Of a stretch of 64,000 nt of DNA, positions 55,801-64,000 are shown piece after piece. The stretch covers positions 80,050 to 144,049 of the forward strand of contig CAJNYU010002801.1 in NCBI GenBank assembly GCA_905331475.1, read 5' to 3'. Position numbers and translations under genes: made by a program. Under the pieces are notes generated by a model, which was given only the letters and a program-made list of their open reading frames with translations, ran no database searches and had not been told where the DNA came from. Each line of letters starts with the position of its first letter. Position 1 is the first letter of the stretch. This stretch comes from Rotaria socialis (Eukaryota > Rotifera > Eurotatoria > Philodinida > Philodinidae).

Positions 55801-58800
55801 AGAGATTCAATGGAAAATCTACAGAAGTCTTCATGAAAACAATTTATTATAGAACTTTCATTCGAGTTCAATAAACATAAATGCCTATGATTAAAAATTT
55901 AGTTTGCTATCTCGTCTTGATCAATCGATCATCATTGCGATATTTCACATAGAAACGATTTAGATTAGAAACCAATTCGATTTTTTTCTCTGTTTAGATT
56001 TGGATAATGAAGTTGTACCATTATTAGTCGAATTGACGAGAAATCAAAAATTGAAATCACTTCATATAGGCAAAAATTTCACTAATATAAAACCAAAGTA
56101 AATCATGATGTATATTCAAAAGAATTACTATTTTGAATTTTTGTTTTTAGAAATCTATCACGAATAATGACTGCTTTGAAAGACCTTGCCGAATATAGTG
56201 TAAATAAAGATAATGAAAGAAATGAAAAGAAAACATCTATTGAATGAAATTTTCTAGAAACTTGAATTTTTATCGATCGCTGATTCGCGATTAAGAGAAA
56301 ATGTAGCAGACATTCTTCTGCCATTAACTGATAATACATCAATAAGAACTCTTGATATTCGGTAAGATAAAATTCAGAAATTGATTCTGCTAATATGGTT
56401 GATTTTACATTTTAAATAGAGGAAATACAATGGGCGATGCTGGCGTACGAGCATTGACTTATGTATTACAAATTAATCGGCATTTACATACAATATTTTA
56501 TGATCGGAATCTTCTTTCTTTGAACAATTTTGAAGATATTGTTAATGCTTTGCAAGAGTATGTATGCGATTTATTTTCATGAACTGAACATTAAATTTCA
56601 ATAAGAAAAACATTCGAAAGTATTGATTTCAGACGTTTAATATCCAAGAAATTTTTCCTAAAATAGAAGTAAATCAATTTGTCTTGTTGGTCTGCTATAT
56701 ACTTTAAAGGGTTGTCTTAATAATTGCTTTTGTGATTTGTTTGCTAAACAATGAATACTCATATTTTTGTCATGAAGCTAACTTGACAGTAGTTTCTTCT
56801 TTTTTTCGAAACACTTCACACTGTACAAAGAATAAGATTTCAGACGCCAATATTAACAATTTCTTAATGGAGATAGTTTTCTGAATTCTCTATCACTTTA
56901 TAACTCGAGAGAGAAAATATCTATTTCTAAAAAGTACTACGCTTTCTTTCCGCCTTTGTTGGTATTCTGAGAGATGCGCATTTCTACTGAGTTATTCCTT
57001 TCGGGTATGCATCCGTTTCTGTACTCGTCTAACTAAGACTATCGTGCCTATTTAACTAAATACATATCCATAACTCTCTACTTTTAATTTTCTTACAGAA
57101 ATAATGTTATTCAGTATTTACCGGTGCCAATTACGGATATTATCCTAATGAAAACGTCAGAAAAAGAGCGCATGGAAAAATTGCAATCTTTAATGGTCAA
57201 AGTATTTAAATTTATGTTCATTTATTTTCTTTGTTAATAATATTCTTATGTTTTAAGCTTGATTCTCTATGTTTACGAAATCAACAACGAGATAAAAATT
57301 CATCTTCAACTGATTCTTGTCTTGTAACAACAACAATCGCTAATTTAGCTACTGAATTAACAATGGCATGGGAAAATCAACAACAACTATTTGGTGACCA
57401 AGTATCACTTGAATATATTCAATCATGTGCAAATCGAGCAAATAATAAAAATGATGAAATCAAATCAATTTTAACGCGACCAGCACACATTCATGAAGTA
57501 AATAAATATATACGTGAACTATTTTAATTTAATATCAAAACAAATTATTTATTAAGGCTTCATCTGAATTGTATAATTTATATCTGGCTGAAGAGGAACG
57601 TTTAAAAGATGAATGGAATGATATGTGCAAACTATTCGAACAAAGATTATTGAAAACGCAAGAAAATTTATCGAAAAAATTCTATCAATCATTTAAAGAA
57701 CAAGCATTAATTGCTTCTAACGATGTAAATAAAGAAAATTCTTCAAATTTTGTCTTTAAAAATTGAATTAAAATTTTCACTTAGAAAATTCAAGAAGAAA
57801 TTCGAACACATTTTTCAAAATCAAACAATAGTATAAATCATTTATTGTACACTGATATGCCTGATAGAATAGGAACATACACACGTGAATGTTATATTAA
57901 TGCTGCAACATGTTTACAAAAACGTGCTTATGATGTTATGAATGGCAAGGCGACTGATATGCATGAGCAAATGGTAAGATTTTACAATAAAAAATTTATT
58001 CTTCGCCATTAAAACAAGAAACATGAGAATATTTTCAATTTTAGAAATCCACCATATTGCAAACAGCGGCTTCTTCGCCATCATCAACAGCAGATGGACA
58101 ACACCATACACCAACATCTAGTAAATCTATTATAATTTCATAGAAAACTTTTTTAAAAATTCCTCTTTATTAACAATAGCACTTGATCGTTTGGTTAATC
58201 GTGGTGCTCAAGTTGTTCATCGTCTTGCTCAAAAAAAAACGAACACTCAACCAGATGTTGTCGATGACACTATGAACTCTCGAGCATTAAAACAAGCTGA
58301 GTCTACTGAATATGTTACAAGTAATCGTGTATTATTTGATTTCAGTGTGAAAATAAATATGAAATTTAGATCCATCGCCAAAAGCTTCTACACCAGCATC
58401 GAAAGATAATCGTTTATTAGGAAATACACAAAGTAAAGATTCGACTCCTCCACTGGCAATATCACCAAAACCATCATCAAATGCTAATCATCGTCGGACA
58501 GTTCTAGTTACTGCCAACGAACAAGAGTATAATCCAGTTTATGATAATTTTTCTGTTTTAAATCGAACGAAAAAACAAGATAATTCGTTCGAAGATGAAG
58601 GTGATCGTATTGAAAATGATTTATTAGATTTGGTCAAACAAGAACAAGACAGAGAACACAGACGAAATATACCGCCTACAGTACCCAATAAAAAACGAAT
58701 GGCATTATTAGGACAAGAGGATAATCTTGAAGTTGAACCAACGGCAAAATTAGTTCATCTAGGTGCGTAAATCAACTAGCTACGATAATGCTTTAGACCA

Positions 58801-60527
58801 ACAAATGAATTAATTATGAACTAGAGCCGAAATATGTATACATAAAGATAGACGTAGTTAAAATCATTTGATTTCTTACTATAAAATTTATTATCTATTC
58901 AGTTTATATTCATACAAATGTGTCTTAAAAATTCCCTTTTGATCCGTGGATTTTCTTATGTCGAATATTATTTTTTGAATTAATTTTTCTATTAAAGCTA
59001 AAGATCGACCTCGCCGTGGCAATGTTCGACCGCCAGTGCGGAAAACAACAGATGGTGTTTCACCTGATAGTTCATCTGATGGTGGTCTTGATAATGATGA
59101 TAATAGCCTAGGAGATGCGCTACCAACATCAACTACTGAATCATCCAATGCAAATCTTCCTTATATCTCCAATCTTGATCCATCAACAACAGAATTACCA
59201 CTAAAGTAAGTGAACGTAGCGTTGTCTTTTCGTTGAATGGAGTTGAATGAGCTATTCGGAAAAGAAAAAGAAATCTTCTCTCCGATAGACAACAAGACAA
59301 AATAAAATAAAATAAAATAGTTAGTGAACAATTGCATGCGACTACTCTCACCACTTGCCTATCGGGAAAGAAAGATTGAATCAATGAACCTTGCTGCATG
59401 TATTTTTCATTTCTATTCTACAAGTTATTCATTTTCTTTTTGTTGTACTCGAAATTTGTTCTTTTCGTTGCAATATTTAGAACAGCAACCAAAAATAAAA
59501 CAGCATTGTTACCGACAACCACACTACCACCACCAGTCCCTACTAAAAATTTACAACGAACACCATCGTTCCAGACACGTCTTGCAACAACTCAACAACA
59601 ACAAACATCGACACCCTTATTAACAACGAATCTTTCATCACAAATTATAAATTCAAATTCAACACAAGAATCACCAGAATCAAAATTTTCAATGTCAATG
59701 AGCCCACCGGCATCGTCCGCATTAACGAATAAAGATGATCAAAAGGACTCATATAATTCATTAGATAATTTATCATCACAAGCACCACCAGTAGTACCTC
59801 GAACAGGCAAAGTTGCGCTTGGTACTCGTGTGCTTCCAGTACTAGATCCCACTGGAGAAGGACCGGTGACTAGATTAAGACATTATCAATCAGACAAAAA
59901 AGGTATATTTCGTATTATCTCTCGCTAATTAAATTATATTCTAGTCAATGGGGGATATCGAAGAGCTATCTTTAAAAAATTGAAATGATTCTTGATAATT
60001 TCGTTTCCTTTCTCTTACAGCTAATTCATCTTCAGCAGAGAATCAAGGAGGACCCGATGGAACATGTGGCGTGGGAGATTCATCAATATCGGAAGATAAC
60101 GAACAGTATAAACGTAAGATTCGTGTATCTCTAAGTAACGTATTTAATGAACGAGTTTAAACATTTTGACAGGTTTATCAGTGAGAGAACGAACTCGTAT
60201 GTTCACTACAAATAGTTCTCCAATGGCGCCAGGTGATAAAAAGACATCCAATGTAACAGGTAAATAATACAACTGAGGCTGTTCTTTTTCAAAAATTTTA
60301 CCTTCCAGGTGTTGTAAATGAAAAATAAAATCTCGCGTAAGATTTTCTGTCGCTTTTTCATGCTTCGATTAACATCTATATATGCTTTTTATTATTATTA
60401 TTATAAAACTTCTACTCACAAACAAACATTTATCTTTATGTGATATTACTATAAGCATTTATTCGTTTTAGTTACATCACCGTGTACACCACGGACTCGT
60501 CGACAAATAATGGGACAAGTGAATTAA
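52822..60527 (+). CDS. CARMIL-type capping protein regulator with leucine-rich repeats
   Basis: Orthologue-level match to CARMIL (LRRC16), which binds actin capping protein and myosin I at the cell cortex. Twenty-nine exons join in frame to 1,339 residues (human CARMIL1 is about 1,370). Domains: an N-terminal PH-like region (residues 1-125: RIRYGTKGEKVEDRFL, CSVKIPVK), linker, leucine-rich repeats (about 185-645: LPIIRALRHNDWFTKL, SLKILNLSGNRIKDES, NFTNIKPKNLSRIM, GDAGVRALTYVLQINRHL, IQYLPVPITD), a helical region (650-920), and a long proline/serine-rich tail. The capping-protein-interaction motif LVHLAKDRPRRGNVRPP lies at 1048-1064, split by the intron 58763-58997. A PPVVPR motif near 1220 could bind CIN85/CD2AP-type SH3 domains (inference). 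A splice acceptor directly precedes the ATG, with a possible non-coding exon ending near 52710. Introns are 43-550 nt. Confidence 0.95.
53891..53912. repeat. AT microsatellite in a CARMIL intron
   Basis: A run of about 11 AT units within the intron 53666-54179. Confidence 0.8.
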
Positions 60528-61515
60528 TTTTGTTGATTGACACAATTCCAATATTTTTCTTTTCTTTTTATTCTCTCCGTATTTATTTACTATTGTTTTC
60601 ATAATTTTATTTTCTCATTAATGTCTAACTTGAATGTTTACTAAAACAAGATTTCATCTCTCATAATTTTCAAAGATCATTCCTTATCGTGATTATTTAT
60701 ATTTGATCAATTTTGTTTGTTCATTGGTGCCCATCCATCCTTTATTTTTCGTTTCTCATCCTTAACCTTTTATTTTTAACAAAGCAACATGCTTCTTCCT
60801 TTTTATATTATGTAAAAATAGAAAACAAACTGACGTAGCTATACTGATTCATGCTCTATTTGTTTCTTATTCGGTTATGTGTTTGTTCTTTTTTTATTTT
60901 ATTTTATTTTATTTTGTTTTATTTAATATGATAACAAGAAATAACAGACAGAAGAAGAAAAACATGTACAGTTTTGTTTTGGACGAAGAAATCGTCACTC
61001 GGTTCGACAAAATTTTCAGAAAATGTGTAGATGTCAATCAGAATAGAATTCAAATGTGTACGTCCGCCTATATCTATGTCTTCTTTTATGCGTGGGGACT
61101 AGGGTGGCTTGTAAATTATTACAATAGCTCAATTAAATTCTTAATTTAAGAAATCAATTCTAAAGATCCCGAAGTCTGCGTTGAAATAATGTATCATTTT
61201 TTCCTTCAAAATTCTGATTGGAATCAAATAGCACATGGTATGAAGGATGTATTTATTGTTCTGTTTTTTTTCTTCTATCGTTAATACATGCCTTATGAAT
61301 CAAAATTGAAAGCATACGTATATGTTGGGCATCTGTTTAATAAAGAATATTTAAATAAATATAGTATAAGGTTTCGTATAGATGTCCGATCATTGGATTG
61401 AAATTTTAATAGGCTTGGTAAAAAATTAACTTTCCATTTTCTATTTTGTTCCTGTCATTTGAAGTATTTGTTTCATTTCGTATTGTTTTCTTCTAACTGA
61501 AGTATTATTTTTGTG
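60528..61515. other. CARMIL 3' region and intergenic space
   Basis: T-rich sequence with a (TTTTA)n tract near 60893-60925. It probably holds the CARMIL 3' UTR and the promoter of the next gene. The open frame at 60877-61149 derives partly from the T-rich tract and is not supported as a gene. Confidence 0.5.
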
Positions 61516-63333
61516 ATGCACAACGAACAACGTAGTAACTGGTGGGGGCCTGATTCGAAAGACTCAAAGATACATGAAAAAGAAAAAAAAGAAGAATTAT
61601 GGCATGATCAATCAAAGCGATATGACCCGGAATTTCAAAAGTTAGATCACTTATATGTTTGCTTAGCAACATTTCCCGAACCGATGTACATTTTTTTCAG
61701 AAGTTCTTATTCTTATTCAACAGCTATACTGCGTGGTATTCTTCTAGGTATATTAGTCGGCAGTGTGGCATTGGCAACAATTCTGACATTGTATTTAGAG
61801 GAATCAGGTAGATATATATATTGGATTTTAATTTCATGAGATATGGCATCTCTATCACCCCAAATGTCAGTATCATGGTGTCGATTTTATTAGGCATTTA
61901 CAAAGCTTAAACCAAAACTCGGCTCGAGGCACAAGTTTTCACTTGCATCCAATCTTTTTTTCAGAGCACTAACTTTATTGTCATATTTCCAACACATGCT
62001 AGCCTTCATCTTGATAATCATGTGGTTGTGACTAATAACATCTGTGAATGCGTAATAGAAGCATGTTTTTAGTGCGATGATTTTCGTGAAGTCTAAGTTT
62101 AAAGCAAATACTATGAGCTCTAAAATAGATTGTTTGCGGGCATGATAAAATGCCGACACACTCGCTGATACACATACAACACACTGTGGCGTACTAATAC
62201 GTCGATATCTCCTGATTAGCTTATTTTTAGCTCAGATATAACTTACGTATCTACTGTAGAAATATGTGCTAAACCCGTAAGACTAGTTGAGTAAGGTCGT
62301 TGGTGGCTTATGTACAATTCCTCATAAGCATGAATCAGAAAGAATGGTATCCTCTAAATGGTAGGGTCTTAAACACAGCCGCGTATTCTCGCTATATTCT
62401 TCGATTAAAGTCATACCTTCTAATGTGCAATCATGATATCTCTCTCTCTCTCTCTCTCTTATCCGAGACCTCATCATCACGAAGAAAGATTAATCTATCT
62501 GCAACTGTCATATTTGGCATGAAGTGTCAGAGAATAAATATCCTTGCGTTTCACATTTACTCCTCAGAAAGAATGGTAAAATTTTTGAGCTGGCATCTAC
62601 TTAATGAAGTACTTTTCCCACATTTTTAATGGAACTCGTTTTTCCAAAACATCCTACTTTATTCTTTTACGAAAGAAGTTTTTGGAACACAGTGTTATCA
62701 GTGCGGAATGGATGCCACTATTGAAAAAGTCTTTATATCCTCTGTACGAGAAATGGATTGATGCATGTATGGATTTCTAGTTTTGAACGCTAACTCGATC
62801 TCATAACATTCGTTTGCAGTATGTAAAACCTGCGATAATACTGTCTCTATTTCTCATACATCAATGAAACTGTACTACAAATTAGAACTGATTGACAAAA
62901 AGTGCATCGGTGAAGCCAAAATAAAAGTCAACATAGATATTTATGTACATGCAACCATGAGAAGTTTTACTATCCATTGCATGCATCCCATAGAAGATCT
63001 AATTTTTTCGAAGTAAAAACGGGTCGAAACATTTTAGAGGCCATATAGAAATTCATTGTTAGCTAAATTTTTCGAAATTTTCTGCTTGTTAAAATACTGA
63101 TAAGATATCTCCAACATTTTCTTTTATAGTAACAACGACCACTAGCACAACAAGTACGACAGCTACTACAACAACGACAACAACAACCACTACAACCACT
63201 ACAACGACTACAACTACAACAACAACCACTACAACCACTACAACCACTACAACGACTACAACTACAACGACTACAACAACTACTGCGACAACAACCACTA
63301 CAACTACAGAAACTACGACAACGACCACAGCAA
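61516..63333 (+). CDS. Membrane protein with threonine-rich stalk, 3' end outside the window
   Basis: Exon 1 (61516-61807, ATG at 61516) encodes a charged N-terminal part (MHNEQRSNWWGPDSKDSK..., likely cytoplasmic) and one transmembrane segment (ILLGILVGSVALATILTLYL), ending in phase 1 before GTAGAT. The exon at 63130-63333, after TTTTATAG, is in matching phase and encodes about 67 residues that are nearly all threonine (with a few S, A, E), a mucin-like O-glycosylation stalk, and ends before GTACAT, again phase 1. The predicted topology is type II, with the stalk leading to an extracellular domain beyond position 64000. The 1.3-kb intron between the two is long for this genome and may hide a further exon. 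Partial gene; function not identifiable. Confidence 0.55.
62439..62459. repeat. TC microsatellite
   Basis: An uninterrupted CT run of about 20 bp in the putative intron of the threonine-stalk gene. Confidence 0.8.
63140..63320. repeat. Imperfect ACA/ACG/ACT triplet repeat (coding)
   Basis: About 60 ACN codons in a row, with synonymous variation among ACA, ACC, ACG and ACT. The mixed third bases show selection on threonine rather than simple recent triplet slippage. On the opposite strand it reads as polyvaline, which is a shadow. Confidence 0.75.
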
Positions 63334-64000
63334 GTACATTAAACATCCTAATTCTTCCTTAGGCTAATCATCCAATGATTTAATCTCCACAAGATTTACA
63401 CATAGCGCAGATCGAGCCAAATTTTTAATTTCCGTCTTTTATACGTCATCTGATACAGAACTTTACAGTAGTGAAGAATGTATGCCCCTTACTTTAATTT
63501 AAAGCTTCCTTCAATTTGAAACATTGAATCATATTGACGTGTTTAAAAAGACCTGGTTTTCGTAAAATTGAAGTTTTGAACTTCTCGATCAATTTAGATA
63601 GTTCCAAAAAAAAATACTCTGGATTGTCATAAAATTCTTACTCGATCTTCGCTCTGTGTGAATCTTCGTAACAGAATGAACAATTTTTGTATTACTACAG
63701 TTTTCTGGAGTTATTTCGAGCACTTTTGTCGTTACTCTGCCATTGAAATCCAACGACATCCATTTTATACACATGCCCAAGCCTAAGCTAGAACATCCGT
63801 GTAATTAACAAAATATTTTCTGTCAATAAGCTTAAAATAAGACTGTAATGATAAAATTGAATACAACATTTTAAAACTAATGTTCGCTAAGTAAGACGAT
63901 ATGTTTAGGTCATAATTATTCCTAAAAGTAAAACTGTTGTTTTTTAAGCAACTCTGGCAGATTGCTTTCATTCTGCTAATCATCATTAACCACCCCCCTG
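63334..64000. other. Window end, nothing further recognised
   Basis: Probably intron of the threonine-stalk gene; no further exon could be supported before the window ends. Confidence 0.4.

Noticed and set aside
60877-61149. Plus-strand frame beginning with a hydrophobic phenylalanine-rich run
   Set aside because: The apparent membrane segment comes from a (TTTTA)n tract in the CARMIL 3' region.
63089-63346. Long minus-strand polyvaline open frame
   Set aside because: It is the reverse complement of the threonine-rich exon on the plus strand, which has matching splice sites and phase.

Overview
The window looks like nuclear DNA of a protostome invertebrate, most likely a bdelloid rotifer (order-level call is inference). 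It is AT-rich, genes are split by many short GT-AG introns (mostly 45-80 nt), and it carries an innexin, a nuclear hormone receptor, divergent rhodopsin-like receptors and broken copies of families that are expanded in bdelloids (FG-GAP repeats, WWE plus ADP-ribosyltransferase, single-exon GPCRs). I saw no tRNA, rRNA, CRISPR array or bacterial-style operon. Exon structures were rebuilt by hand from splice sites, reading phase and family resemblance; no transcript evidence was available.

Layout. 0-5.6 kb: a BED-finger (hAT-like) scrap and a nuclear hormone receptor on the minus strand. 5.6-7.5 kb: a two-exon GPCR (+). 10.0-17.8 kb: a GRIP-type seven-PDZ scaffold (+) with several candidate alternative first exons, all in phase 1. 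17.9-19.4 kb: a convergent minus-strand gene for an unrecognised protein with three paired-CxxC modules. 19.4-23.7 kb: non-coding, with a 664 bp palindromic transposon. 23.7-31.0 kb: an AHCYL1/IRBIT-type gene (+) with alternative 5' exons. 33.7-38.2 kb: an innexin (+) whose first intron holds two palindromic elements and a candidate early terminal exon. 38.2-52.3 kb: a gene-poor, transposon-rich stretch with an FG-GAP fragment, an intact single-exon GPCR (-), a degenerate GPCR paralogue (+), two hAT-type non-autonomous elements, a dispersed repeat pair and a broken WWE-ART gene. 52.8-60.5 kb: a complete 29-exon CARMIL orthologue (+). 61.5 kb to the window end: the first exons of a membrane protein with a threonine-rich stalk.

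The intact genes are ordinary metazoan signalling and cytoskeletal genes and need not act together, although GRIP (synaptic scaffold), IRBIT-like AHCYL (calcium and ion-transport control), innexin (gap junctions) and CARMIL (actin capping-protein control) all belong to cell-cell communication and cortex biology. The best leads are the first-exon arrays of GRIP and AHCYL, the capping-protein-binding motif of CARMIL split by an intron, the three-module zinc-type protein, and several unrelated fold-back elements, two of them built from iterated short motifs.
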